This document shows positions 53,425-61,556 of a stretch of DNA of 64,000 bases, one piece after another. How positions within the stretch are numbered: the first letter of the stretch is position 1; every line of letters starts with the position of its first letter. The DNA comes from Neptuniibacter sp048548695 (lineage in GTDB: Bacteria; Pseudomonadota; Gammaproteobacteria; Pseudomonadales; Balneatricaceae): assembly GCF_048548695.1 (NCBI RefSeq), contig NZ_JBLYIF010000002.1; one strand, written 5' to 3'. A program made the position numbers and the translations under genes. The notes beneath the pieces are model-generated. The model was not told the origin of the DNA, did no database searches, and worked only from the letters and a program-made list of their open reading frames with translations.

Positions 53425-53628
53425 TTAGTGCTTCAGTCGCATAGCGTAGCTGGCTTGTGCTTGTTGGCTCTGCAGTTGACGGGTCACTTTTTGTTGCTGT
53501 TGGTGGTAGGTGGCAATGGCCTGATCGATAACCGCATGGGGTGCGATGACCAGTGTGCGGATCTCATTTTCTGAATAGCCATTATTGAGTAACTGAATCA
53601 GGTGACGGTGCAAAGTAGTGTGTGACAT
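53425..53628 (-). CDS. Small protein of unknown function, helical and Gln-rich
   Basis: Not recognised. I chose the ATG at 53628 (67 residues, MSHTTLHRHLIQLLNNG), with GGAG 8 bases upstream; the longer frame begins at a TTG inside that site. The first half looks like a short helix-turn-helix-like unit (LIQLLNNGYSENEIRTLVIA), and the second half is a single Gln-rich helix (YHQQQQKVTRQLQSQQ). There is no signal peptide or membrane segment. It lies 54 bases after another small unknown gene on the same strand, and the two may form one transcript. Confidence 0.5.
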   Translation of the reverse strand: MSHTTLHRHLIQLLNNGYSENEIRTLVIAPHAVIDQAIATYHQQQQKVTRQLQSQQAQASYAMRLKH

Positions 53629-53694
53629 GGTCTGCTCCAATGATAATTTTCTCGGATCATCTCATGGCCGTGTGACAGTAATATGTCCGTTGTG

Positions 53695-53988
53695 CTAATT
53701 GTCGGCTGGTGGGGTGGGGCTGGCATTTACTGCGAGCTGGGTCAGTGATTGGTAAAGACTGACCACGCCGGCGGCAAAGGGTTGAATTTCGGGCTGATTA
53801 TGCGCCAGACTTTGCAGGTTTTGCACCTGGCCAAAGAGCTGCTCCAGAAACGCAATGTCCTGGTCTTCTAGATCAGCGTCCTGTTCGAGCCGTTCTTTTA
53901 AGGCAAATGCTTTGGGCAGAAGCTTTTCCTCAAAATGGATAATCAAAACGGCAGCACTGCCAGTCAGTTGATTTGTTCGTTGATCCAT
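53695..53988 (-). CDS. Small helical protein of unknown function
   Basis: Not recognised. The 97-residue product starts at ATG 53988 with a strong GGGAGG ribosome-binding site about 8 bases upstream, which supports it being real. It is predicted to be nearly all helix with acidic stretches (LEQDADLEDQDIAFLEQLFGQVQ) and a short Pro-rich tail. There is no signal peptide, no cysteine and no membrane segment. The gene lies between the ectoine-aspartokinase terminator and the small Gln-rich gene, all on the minus strand. Confidence 0.6.
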   Translation of the reverse strand: MDQRTNQLTGSAAVLIIHFEEKLLPKAFALKERLEQDADLEDQDIAFLEQLFGQVQNLQSLAHNQPEIQPFAAGVVSLYQSLTQLAVNASPTPPADN

Positions 53989-54085
53989 GGAGAAACCTCC
54001 CTGGACTTTGAGTGATGCTGGCCACGTGAGGCCGCAGGTGATTGCTGGTTACAGCATAGCAAACTTGCACAGATGGCAAGGGAAA

Positions 54086-54113
54086 AAGGGTGCTCAGTGA
54101 GCACCCTTAGATG
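54086..54113 (-). terminator. Rho-independent terminator of the ectoine operon
   Basis: AAGGGTGCTCA and TGAGCACCCTT form a nearly perfect hairpin next to the aspartokinase stop; on the minus strand it is followed by a T run. Confidence 0.85.
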
Positions 54114-54114
54114 A

Positions 54115-55542
54115 TCAGGCTGCGCCGCGTATCACGTTACCATGATCTTCGGCTTCAACCAGCGCCGCATGCAGCGCGCGAATCGCAGGTTCATAGTCGC
54201 TTTCTGCCACTACACACTGCATCTCTACCTGACGTAGGGTCTGATGCAAGGCCAGGATGCTGATATCTGCTTTCGATAGCGCGCCCACTGTGCGGGCCAG
54301 CATACCTTTTACTTTGATGTCGGAACCAATCGCCGAGATTAGGGCAATGTTGTGCACATTGACTTCGGCCGAGGGGTAGTCTTCTTCGATCAGGCGCACG
54401 ATACGGTTGATCATCTTGCGGTTGCCGGCAACATAGAAGGTGATGCTATTGGCATCGGCCTCTTTGTTAACCAGATCCATCTTCAGTCGGCGCAGCAGGC
54501 CGGTGATGCCAATATCGTATTCTGGATTGCCCAGCATCTCCTGATCGAAAACTTCGATGCCGAAGACATCTCGTCGACCGGCAATGATCTCAACGCAGGG
54601 ACGAGGGTTGCAGTAATTCTGACTGATCAGGGTACCGCCATGTTCTGGCTCAAATGTATTCTTGATGCGTAACGGAATACCTGCCTGGCGCAGACCACGG
54701 GCTGCCTTGGGGTGGATCGCTTCCATACCGAGGTTAGACAGCTGGTCGGCAACATCAAAGTTACTCATGCCCAGAGTCACGACTTTGTCTTCCCCGACAA
54801 TGCGTGGATCGGCGCTGCTGAGGTGGAACTCTTTATGAATAATCGCTTCGTCCGCATTCAGTGCGGTGGATATTCGCGAGAAGGTCATTTCGCTGTAGCC
54901 ACGGTCAAAGGTCTTCATCAGCCGTTCCTGGCAGTGGGTATAACCGGTAGCGATCAGCATCTCCTGAGATGGATCAAGGTCAGCAAAAGACTGACGAATC
55001 ATGTCATCAAAGAGTAGTGGTGATTCCAGGTTCCAGCCGGTCAGGTCGACCATGCGGGCGTTAATGCCGTGTTGCTTCAGCAGCAGTACAGAGTTGAATG
55101 CACTGTGTGCCTCACCAATCGAGGCGAGCATTTCACGCACAGTTTCCAACTGGCTTTCCAGCTGGAAATGGCCGTAGGAACAAAGGTTATGCAGGCTTTG
55201 CATGCAGCCGGCAGCGCCTTCTATCCGGTGTTCGATAAAGTCGTTAGCCTGCTTTAGCTCGGCACCAGTGAACATCTGATGGTTGATCTGCAGCAGTTTG
55301 TCGCGTGCTTCCAGCAGTTGCTGGTACCAGGCGTCTTCCTGCTCGGCTTCAGCGAAACAACTGTAAACACCGGAGGCGCCGGATTTTTTATGTTCCAGCA
55401 GCAGGTCGGTCACGCCGCTGTATGCGGACACAACAAATATTCGGTTATAAACAGAACCGTTTTTTTGATACAGCCAGATATTGTTGAGTACGTCGATGTG
55501 ACGGCTCATTGAAGTGCCGCCAATTTTCTCTACGCTTAACAT
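54115..55542 (-). CDS. ask: Ectoine-cluster aspartate kinase
   Basis: Phosphorylates aspartate to feed aspartate semialdehyde into ectoine synthesis. I chose the ATG at 55542 (475 residues, MLSVEKIGGTSM), which has GGGGATC just upstream. The N-terminal KIGGTSM replaces the usual KFGGTS. The product resembles the Ask_Ect class, which carries distinctive insertions and C-terminal ACT domains (ADISILALHQTLRQVEMQCVV). Ask_Ect enzymes are known from ectoine clusters and are less feedback-inhibited than housekeeping forms. It is the fourth gene of ectABC-ask. Confidence 0.94.
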   Translation of the reverse strand: MLSVEKIGGTSMSRHIDVLNNIWLYQKNGSVYNRIFVVSAYSGVTDLLLEHKKSGASGVYSCFAEAEQEDAWYQQLLEARDKLLQINHQMFTGAELKQANDFIEHRIEGAAGCMQSLHNLCSYGHFQLESQLETVREMLASIGEAHSAFNSVLLLKQHGINARMVDLTGWNLESPLLFDDMIRQSFADLDPSQEMLIATGYTHCQERLMKTFDRGYSEMTFSRISTALNADEAIIHKEFHLSSADPRIVGEDKVVTLGMSNFDVADQLSNLGMEAIHPKAARGLRQAGIPLRIKNTFEPEHGGTLISQNYCNPRPCVEIIAGRRDVFGIEVFDQEMLGNPEYDIGITGLLRRLKMDLVNKEADANSITFYVAGNRKMINRIVRLIEEDYPSAEVNVHNIALISAIGSDIKVKGMLARTVGALSKADISILALHQTLRQVEMQCVVAESDYEPAIRALHAALVEAEDHGNVIRGAA

Positions 55543-55606
55543 GTTGATCCCCGGCGGCATCGCGTGCCGCCTTTTATTCTGTATTTAATACGGTGTTACA
55601 AATGCC

Positions 55607-56002
55607 TTAAGAAACGGTGTCGGCTTCCAGTGGGTAAACGCCACTTTCGTCGTGAACTTCTTTACCATTCAAAGGCGGATTGAACACGCAGGCCAGCTCC
55701 ATCTCTTCGGACGCGCGCAGCAGGTGCTCGTCGTTCTTGTCCAGAATGTAGATGGTGCCTGGTTCAATGGTGTGAATCTTGCCATCGGTCAGCGTTTCCA
55801 CTTCACCTTTACCACTGATGCAGTACACCGATTCCAGGTGGTTCTGATACCAGATATGGGTTTCAGTACCGGCAAAGATCGTCGTGATGTGGAAGGAAAA
55901 GCCCATCTGATCATTTTTCAGCAGTAGACGGGTGCTTTCCCAGTTGTCTGAACGAACGCGACGATCAGACTGGCGTGCTTCGGATAATTTGCGAACAATC
56001 AT
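55607..56002 (-). CDS. ectC: L-ectoine synthase
   Basis: Cupin-fold cyclase that closes N-gamma-acetyl-diaminobutyrate into ectoine. The 131-residue product starts MIVRKLSEARQSDRRVRSDNWESTRLLL. Typical segments are GMGFSFHITTIFAGTETHIWYQNHLE-like (here MGFSFHITTIFAGTETHIWY), GKGEVETL and YILDKNDEHLLRASEEM. It follows ectB by 14 bases. No ectoine hydroxylase (ectD) gene is next to it. Confidence 0.97.
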   Translation of the reverse strand: MIVRKLSEARQSDRRVRSDNWESTRLLLKNDQMGFSFHITTIFAGTETHIWYQNHLESVYCISGKGEVETLTDGKIHTIEPGTIYILDKNDEHLLRASEEMELACVFNPPLNGKEVHDESGVYPLEADTVS

Positions 56003-56016
56003 CGTTTCTCTTTTCC

Positions 56017-57300
56017 TCAGGATGCAGCGGCATCGGATTTAGCAGCATTGGACTTGGCAGCAGCAAAGGCCTGTTCCAGAATGTCCATGCCTTTGCTTAG
56101 GTCGTCTTGGCTGATGGTCAGCGGTGCAAAGCACTTCACTATCTGATCACGGTTGCCGCAGGTTTCGATCACCAGGCCGCGTTTAAAGGACTCAGCGACA
56201 ACGTCATCTGCCAGTTCACCATCGGGGCATTCGATGCCGCTCATCATGCAACGGCCTTTAACGTGTAGCGATGATGGGCCAAAACGGTCACAAATCTTAC
56301 GCATGCGCTGACGTACGAATTCGCCTTTCTGTTTGATCTCTTCAGAAAACTCTTTGGTTTCCCAGAAAGTACGCAGTGCTTTACTGGCGGTAATAAATGC
56401 GTGGTTGTTGCCGCGGAAGGTGCCGTTATGTTCGCCGGGTTTCCAGATATCCAGCTCTTTACGGAATACAGTCACTGCCAGAGGCAAGCCGAAACCGCTG
56501 AGGGACTTGGACAGAGTAATAATGTCTGGTTTAACGCCTGATGCTTCAAAGCTGAAGAAGTCGCCAGAACGACCGCAGCCAGCCTGAATGTCATCAATAA
56601 TCAGCAGCATGTCATGCTTATCGCACAACTTACGCAGCTTGCGTAACCATTCAGGCGACGCAACGTTCAGACCACCTTCACCCTGAATGACTTCAAGAAT
56701 GACGGCTGCTGGATGATCGATACCGCTGCTTGGGTCCTGCAGCAGTTTATCCATCATATCCAGGGTGTCTACCTGATCGCCGAAGTAACCGGCGTAAGGC
56801 ATACGTACGACATTGTGCAGAGATGTCCCGGCACCGCCACGGTGATGCTGGTTACCTGTGCAGCTAAGCGCGGCACCGGATACGCCGTGGAAACCATTGG
56901 TAAAGGCGATGACAGCTTCACGGCCGGTATGTTTGCGTGCCAGTTTCAGAGCCGCTTCAACCGCATTGGTGCCGGTTGGGCCGGTGAACTGAATAACATA
57001 GTTATTAAGACCACGTGGTTGCAGGATCACTTCCTGCAGTGTCGTGATCAGGGCCTCTTTGGCACAGGAGTGCATATCCAGGCCGTGGGTCAAACCGTCA
57101 GATTCAATGTATTCCAGCAGCGCTTGTTTCAGCTCTGGATGGTTGTGTCCATAGTTCAGGGTACCTGCACCAGCCAGAAAATCGATGTACTCCTGGCCGC
57201 TTTCGGTGAACAGGCTGGCACCCTTGGCTTTGCTGAAAACAACCGGAAAAGAGCGGCAGTAACTGCGGACTTCGGATTCATACTGTTCAAACGTATTCAT
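56017..57300 (-). CDS. ectB: Diaminobutyrate--2-oxoglutarate transaminase
   Basis: PLP aminotransferase that makes L-2,4-diaminobutyrate from aspartate semialdehyde and glutamate, the first committed ectoine step. I chose the ATG at 57300 (427 residues, MNTFEQYESEVRSYCRSFP), with AGGTA upstream; an ATG two codons earlier is possible. Class III features are seen: FTGPTGTNAVEAALKLARK, the DDIQAGCGRSGDFFSFE segment and the PLP lysine in ITLSKSLSGFGLPLA. The Ala/Ser/Lys-rich C-terminal end is probably unstructured. Confidence 0.97.
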   Translation of the reverse strand: MNTFEQYESEVRSYCRSFPVVFSKAKGASLFTESGQEYIDFLAGAGTLNYGHNHPELKQALLEYIESDGLTHGLDMHSCAKEALITTLQEVILQPRGLNNYVIQFTGPTGTNAVEAALKLARKHTGREAVIAFTNGFHGVSGAALSCTGNQHHRGGAGTSLHNVVRMPYAGYFGDQVDTLDMMDKLLQDPSSGIDHPAAVILEVIQGEGGLNVASPEWLRKLRKLCDKHDMLLIIDDIQAGCGRSGDFFSFEASGVKPDIITLSKSLSGFGLPLAVTVFRKELDIWKPGEHNGTFRGNNHAFITASKALRTFWETKEFSEEIKQKGEFVRQRMRKICDRFGPSSLHVKGRCMMSGIECPDGELADDVVAESFKRGLVIETCGNRDQIVKCFAPLTISQDDLSKGMDILEQAFAAAKSNAAKSDAAAS

Positions 57301-57337
57301 AATCATTACCTGTGGTTTCTATCCATGGTTTGGTGGC

Positions 57338-57829
57338 TCAGGCAGTTGCCTTGGAACCACGGTAGAGCACTTCGTCATCATGCTTGCCGGCGAAGTGTTC
57401 TGCCGATGAAAAAAGGGTGTGTTTAACGACTTGCATCTGTTGTTGCTCAAAAAAACGAGCAAATAGCGTTTCAGATGCGACGTTCCCCGGTGAAATGGTG
57501 GTTTCCAGCGCCGTTGCATTACTTTGTGATGCGAACAGTTCAGTCAGCATCTTCAGTGCAATGCCTTGCCCCCGCCAATCTGGATGCAGAGCAACCTGCC
57601 AGATAAAAAGGGTGTCAGGGCGTGCGGGCGGACGGTAGCCGGAAATAAAGCCCGCAATTACGCCAGTGTCGCTTTCGGCCAAAATACAGCTATCGCTCAA
57701 GTCAGAGCACTGCAATAAATTGCAGTAAACCGAATTCTGGTCCAGTGGCGGACACTGGCTGATTAATTGGTGTACGGCATAGCCGTCTTTGGCGTTTGGC
57801 TTACGTAAACGCACAGTGGTGTTATTCAT
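57338..57829 (-). CDS. ectA: L-2,4-diaminobutyrate acetyltransferase
   Basis: GNAT acetyltransferase that acetylates the gamma-amino group of diaminobutyrate. The 163-residue product has the acetyl-CoA loop in HPDWRGQGIALKML and the EctA-specific VHQLISQCPPLDQNSVYCNLLQC region. ETTISPGNVASETLFARFF is also typical. It is the first gene of ectABC-ask, with a sigma-70 promoter about 40 bases upstream and the regulator gene ectR divergent. Confidence 0.97.
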   Translation of the reverse strand: MNNTTVRLRKPNAKDGYAVHQLISQCPPLDQNSVYCNLLQCSDLSDSCILAESDTGVIAGFISGYRPPARPDTLFIWQVALHPDWRGQGIALKMLTELFASQSNATALETTISPGNVASETLFARFFEQQQMQVVKHTLFSSAEHFAGKHDDEVLYRGSKATA

Positions 57830-57864
57830 CGTATATCTAATATTTCGTAATGCGATGGATGTGA

Positions 57865-57892
57865 ATTATACGGATTGAAAATAATTTCGCAA
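57865..57892 (-). promoter_or_regulatory. Sigma-70 promoter of ectABC-ask
   Basis: On the minus strand TTGCGA (57892-57887), a 16-base spacer, then TATAAT (57870-57865). The -10 is a perfect match; transcription would start near 57857, about 28 bases before ectA. Further promoters upstream, closer to the ectR operator, are possible in this A+T-rich stretch. Confidence 0.6.
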
Positions 57893-57972
57893 ATTTTGGT
57901 ACTTTTTTACCCATAAAAGGTGCTTTTTAGGGCAAAAAATTGATATATTGCCTTTTTTTTGAACAAAATAGA

Positions 57973-57978
57973 TATAAT
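57973..57978 (+). promoter_or_regulatory. Candidate -10 element of ectR
   Basis: A perfect TATAAT whose expected start point falls inside the adjacent palindrome. The -35 region is weak. Confidence 0.45.
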
Positions 57979-57981
57979 TTT

Positions 57982-57998
57982 ACTTAGTAACACTAAGT
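57982..57998. promoter_or_regulatory. Candidate EctR operator (perfect palindrome)
   Basis: ACTTAGT-AAC-ACTAAGT, a perfect 7-bp inverted repeat. On the minus strand it reads ACTTAGT-GTT-ACTAAGT, close to the TATTTAGT-GT-ACTATATA operator described, as I recall, for EctR1 of Methylomicrobium. It covers the expected ectR start site, which fits autorepression. A third half-site, TTACTTAGTA, repeats at 58030-58039. Confidence 0.6.
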
Positions 57999-58020
57999 TA
58001 ATAATTGGGTGAAACAGGCG

Positions 58021-58620
58021 ATGAATGGCTTACTTAGTATGAATGTCGCGGTAAAATCGGGGTCCAATGAGTCCGAGATAGTTAGACAAGCGATGGATAA
58101 AAGTCAGGATGCACTGGTGTTATTACGCCAGATTATTCGCTCTACCGACATGCAGGAAAAACATATCAGTCGTTGTACGGGGCTCACCCTGCCACAACTG
58201 ATGGTGATGCAGACTCTGCGGCAGAAAAACCACTTATCGACAGGTGAGTTAGCCAAAGAGATGGCACTGGCACAGGCAACGGTGACCAGTATTCTGGACC
58301 GGCTTGAGAAAAAGCAGCTGATTGCTCGTGAACGGGGTAAAGAAGATAAGCGCAAGGTTTGGGTTTTTCTGACAGATCAGGGCATGGAGATGATGAAAGG
58401 CGCACCCACCACCCAGCAGGATATGTTTATCCGTCGCTTTGACGATATGCAGGGCTGGGAGCAGTCGATGGTGATTGCGGCTCTTGAACGTGTTGCTTTT
58501 ATGCTGGACGCCCATCACATTGACGCAGCACCCATGCTGGATATTGGTCAGCTTGACCGGCACCTTGAGCCGGTGCAACCGAGTTATATTCAGGACGAAT
58601 CCAAGAACGACCACTCCTGA
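58021..58620 (+). CDS. ectR: MarR-family regulator of ectoine genes
   Basis: Predicted repressor of the ectoine operon, divergent from ectA. The winged helix-turn-helix includes TGLTLPQLMVMQTL, GELAKEMALAQATVTSILDRLEKKQLI and the wing RERGKEDKRKVWVFLT. The start is uncertain: GTG 58009, ATG 58021 and ATG 58039 are all in frame and none has an ideal ribosome-binding site. I give 58021 (199 residues). EctR proteins are usually near 180-200 residues. The gene ends 14 bases from the convergent zntB-like gene, with a hairpin between. Confidence 0.85.
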   Translation: MNGLLSMNVAVKSGSNESEIVRQAMDKSQDALVLLRQIIRSTDMQEKHISRCTGLTLPQLMVMQTLRQKNHLSTGELAKEMALAQATVTSILDRLEKKQLIARERGKEDKRKVWVFLTDQGMEMMKGAPTTQQDMFIRRFDDMQGWEQSMVIAALERVAFMLDAHHIDAAPMLDIGQLDRHLEPVQPSYIQDESKNDHS

Positions 58621-58625
58621 CCGGC

Positions 58626-58645
58626 GGCTGGGTTTACACCCAGCC
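58626..58645 (+). terminator. Hairpin at the end of ectR, possible terminator
   Basis: GGCTGGGT and ACCCAGCC form an 8-bp stem around TTAC just after the ectR stop, overlapping the last codons of the convergent transporter gene. The T run is only three bases, so its strength is doubtful. Confidence 0.4.
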
Positions 58646-59608
58646 TTTACGTCGGAAATACCATAGCTGCAGTATGACCAAAATCAGCAATACTGCGCTG
58701 AACCACCAGAAAGCGGCGCTACTCTCGGTACCGGGAATGCCGCCGATATTCACCCCTAACATCCCAGTTAGAAAACCTAATGGCAGAAACACCGCTGCCA
58801 CCAGTGATAGCACATACATGCGGCTGTTCATCTGTTCAGACAGTTGGTTGCCCAGCTCTTCCTGTGATACCGCTGCCCGATCCCGTACCGAGTCCAGATC
58901 TTCCAGATAGCGAATCAGATGGTCCGTGACTTCCCGCAGGCTTTGTCGGTGCTGGTCGGTCAGCCAGTTAATACGCAGGGTCTGCAGTTGCATCATTGCT
59001 TCCCGTTGCGGTGCCAGATAGCGGCGCAGGGCTATAACCTGTCGGCGCAACCCGGATACCTGACTGCGCAGTGCTTCGCCTTGCCCGGTGAGCACCCGAT
59101 CTTCGATTTCATCCACATGGTCTTCGGTATCCTGAATGGTGTTTTGCATGCGGTTGATCAGGCGGTAGGTGAGTTGGGTGATAAAATCGCCAACGTCACA
59201 GGGGCCGGTTCCGCTTTCCAGAGCATTCACCAGATCCTGTGCAGATAGCATTCGCCGCTTGCGGGTACTGATGATACGTTTACCATCACACCAGATGCGA
59301 ATGCCTATCATATCCTCAGGATTCGAACCGGGGCTTAAATTGACACCGCGCAGAGCCAGTAACAGGCTGTTGTTATCCAATTGGCTGGCTCGCGGTCGGC
59401 TCTCTTCACTAAGTAACGCATCTGCCACCAGACTGTCGAGACCGCTTGCTTCCCGAATCCACTGTTGGGCGTTGCTGTCGGTGTAATCAAAGTGCAGCCA
59501 GATCGGGCCTTGGTCCGGTTGCCATTGCTCAATTTCCGACCAGGATATGGCGGTACCTCCGCCTTGACCATCTAGCTTGTATCCATACACCAGCCCCTGA
59601 TTACTCAT
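58634..59608 (-). CDS. zntB: CorA-family zinc transporter ZntB
   Basis: Pentameric inner-membrane transporter of the 2-TM-GxN family. The 324-residue product has a long cytoplasmic funnel with coiled-coil helices and two C-terminal membrane helices. The signature loop reads GVNIGGIPG, the ZntB form, rather than the GMN of CorA magnesium channels. ZntB is now thought to import zinc with protons. It is flanked by the ectoine regulator on one side and a divergent export operon on the other, with no clear functional link. Confidence 0.88.
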   Translation of the reverse strand: MSNQGLVYGYKLDGQGGGTAISWSEIEQWQPDQGPIWLHFDYTDSNAQQWIREASGLDSLVADALLSEESRPRASQLDNNSLLLALRGVNLSPGSNPEDMIGIRIWCDGKRIISTRKRRMLSAQDLVNALESGTGPCDVGDFITQLTYRLINRMQNTIQDTEDHVDEIEDRVLTGQGEALRSQVSGLRRQVIALRRYLAPQREAMMQLQTLRINWLTDQHRQSLREVTDHLIRYLEDLDSVRDRAAVSQEELGNQLSEQMNSRMYVLSLVAAVFLPLGFLTGMLGVNIGGIPGTESSAAFWWFSAVLLILVILQLWYFRRKGWV

Positions 59609-59742
59609 GGCTTCTTCCTCACTCTGCAGGTGTGTTGACCCGGTTATGACGCGTAAAAGGTGACAAAACCATCCGTTAGCCGCCTTGCCTGAGCATAATA
59701 CAGTCTATGTTTATTACGAAAGCATATCGGTGGGGAGAACCG

Positions 59743-60867
59743 ATGAAACAAGTTGTAGTCGTGATGGTAATCGTATTAGCGGCAGTGGTCTGGTATGCCA
59801 GCCAGGAAGAGCCAGTGTTGGTTCCCTTGCATCGGGTGTCGACAGGGGTGGTAGAGCAGATTGCCGCTAACAGCCGGGCGGGCAGTATTCGGGCATGTCA
59901 CCGTTCCCGGTTGGCACTGCCACGGGGTGGCCGGGTGGAGCAGCTATTGGTGGCGGAGGGCGACCGGGTTAAACCGGGACAGTTATTGCTTCAGCTATAT
60001 GATCGAGAGCAGCAGGTAAACCTGCAACAGGCTGATGTAGAGGTCCAGTTAGCTCAGCTTGAACGCCAGCAACGCTGCCAGAGTGCGGCGCTGGCTAAAC
60101 GTGAGCAAACCCGTGCGCAGGGGCTGGCGGGACAGAAATTACTATCGGATGAACAGCTTGATCGTCTGGCCACAGATGCCCGGGTGCAAGCGCTGGCATG
60201 TCAACTGGCAACTGCTCAGGTCGCCCGGGCCAAGGTGATTCTAGCGCGGACCCAGGTGCTACTGGATGAGATGCAGTTACGGGCGCCTTATGCCGGTATT
60301 GTGGCGGAGATCAATGGCGAACCCGGCGAGTACACTACGCCTTCACCGCCGGGAGTGGCAACCCCGCCGGCGGTTGACTTGATTGATGACAGTTGTCTTT
60401 ATGTACGAGCGCCGATTGATGAAGTTGAGGCTGCCAGTCTTAAGGTTGACCAGCCGGCCAGAATTACTTTGGATGCCTTCCGTGGCCAGAGTTTTGCCGG
60501 TTATATCAGTCGTATAGCGCCCTATGTGTCGGAATTGGAAAAACAGGCACGTACCGTCGATGTGGATGTGCTGTTTGTTCAGCCACCCGCTGGGGCAGTA
60601 CTTCTGGTTGGGTATAGTGCTGATATCGAAGTGATTCTGGCGCGGCATGACACGGTGCTGAGGGTACCTACCGATACGTTACTGGAGGGTGATCGGGTAC
60701 TGCGGTTTAATCCGGACGCGTCGCGGTTAGCGTCAGTTGAGGTGCAAACCGGTCTGCGTAATTGGAGCTGGGTTGAAGTTGTGTCTGGACTGAGGGATGG
60801 CGACCGTATTTTGAGCCGGTTGGATACCGTTGGAGCTGAAGCTGGCGCCAGAGTGGTGGCGGAGTGA
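59743..60867 (+). CDS. Periplasmic adaptor subunit of a MacA/HlyD-type export system
   Basis: Membrane fusion protein that would link an inner-membrane ABC exporter to an outer-membrane channel. I chose the ATG at 59743 (374 residues, MKQVVVVMVIVLAAVVWYAS), with GGGGAG 7 bases upstream; an ATG at 59707 lacks this. One N-terminal membrane anchor is followed by a biotinyl-lipoyl half (GGRVEQLLVAEGDRVKPGQLLLQL), a coiled-coil hairpin of about 100 residues, the second lipoyl half (LRAPYAGIVAEINGEPGEY) and a beta barrel. It overlaps the ATPase gene start by four bases. Confidence 0.9.
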   Translation: MKQVVVVMVIVLAAVVWYASQEEPVLVPLHRVSTGVVEQIAANSRAGSIRACHRSRLALPRGGRVEQLLVAEGDRVKPGQLLLQLYDREQQVNLQQADVEVQLAQLERQQRCQSAALAKREQTRAQGLAGQKLLSDEQLDRLATDARVQALACQLATAQVARAKVILARTQVLLDEMQLRAPYAGIVAEINGEPGEYTTPSPPGVATPPAVDLIDDSCLYVRAPIDEVEAASLKVDQPARITLDAFRGQSFAGYISRIAPYVSELEKQARTVDVDVLFVQPPAGAVLLVGYSADIEVILARHDTVLRVPTDTLLEGDRVLRFNPDASRLASVEVQTGLRNWSWVEVVSGLRDGDRILSRLDTVGAEAGARVVAE

Positions 60868-61556
60868 TACGGCTGGATAACCTGTGTAAGCAATACCGTC
60901 TGGGCGGCGAAACGGTGACCGCTCTGGATCATTTTTGTCTTGATGTTGCAGCGGGTGAATACCTGTCGGTGATGGGCCCGTCCGGTTCCGGGAAATCCAC
61001 TTTGTTAAATATGCTGGGTCTGCTGGATCAACCGGACAGCGGAGAGTATTGGTTGAACGACGAGGCGATGTACCAACTCACCGAGGAACGGCGCGCGGGA
61101 TGTCGTAACAGCCAGGTCGGTTTTGTATTCCAGGCCTATCATCTGATTGATCGGATGACAGCCCGGGAAAATATTGAACTGCCGTTGGTGCTGAATGGCA
61201 CTGCTCCCGCTGAGCGCCGCCCCCAGGTGGATACACTGTTACAGCGACTGGGTTTGGATAAACATGCAGAACACCTGCCGCATCAGTTGTCCGGGGGGCA
61301 ACGGCAACGGGTGGCTATCGCCAGAGCAGTCATCCGTAAACCTGCACTACTGCTGGCTGACGAACCTACCGGTAACCTCGATACTCACGCCGGGGGGGAA
61401 GTGATCGCACTGCTGGAAGAACTCAACGAGGAAGGCATTACCCTGTTGGTGGTGACTCATGACCCGGCCATTGGGGAGCGTGCAAAACGCCGCTTATGGA
61501 TGCGGGATGGTCAGTTGGTCAGTGACAGCCTGGAGCACTCTGGTGCGCCTGCCTGA
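60864..61556 (+). CDS. ABC transporter ATPase of the MacB/LolD type
   Basis: Energises the export system. The 230-residue product starts at GTG 60864 within the stop of the adaptor gene. It has Walker A GPSGSGKST, Q-loop VGFVFQAYHLIDRMTA, signature LSGGQRQRVAIARA, Walker B ALLLADEPTGNLD and the H-loop VVTHDP, all of the MacB/LolD subfamily. In true MacB the ATPase is fused to the permease; here it is a separate gene. Substrate unknown; peptides, lipoproteins or small toxic compounds are typical of the family. Confidence 0.95.
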   Translation: MIRLDNLCKQYRLGGETVTALDHFCLDVAAGEYLSVMGPSGSGKSTLLNMLGLLDQPDSGEYWLNDEAMYQLTEERRAGCRNSQVGFVFQAYHLIDRMTARENIELPLVLNGTAPAERRPQVDTLLQRLGLDKHAEHLPHQLSGGQRQRVAIARAVIRKPALLLADEPTGNLDTHAGGEVIALLEELNEEGITLLVVTHDPAIGERAKRRLWMRDGQLVSDSLEHSGAPA

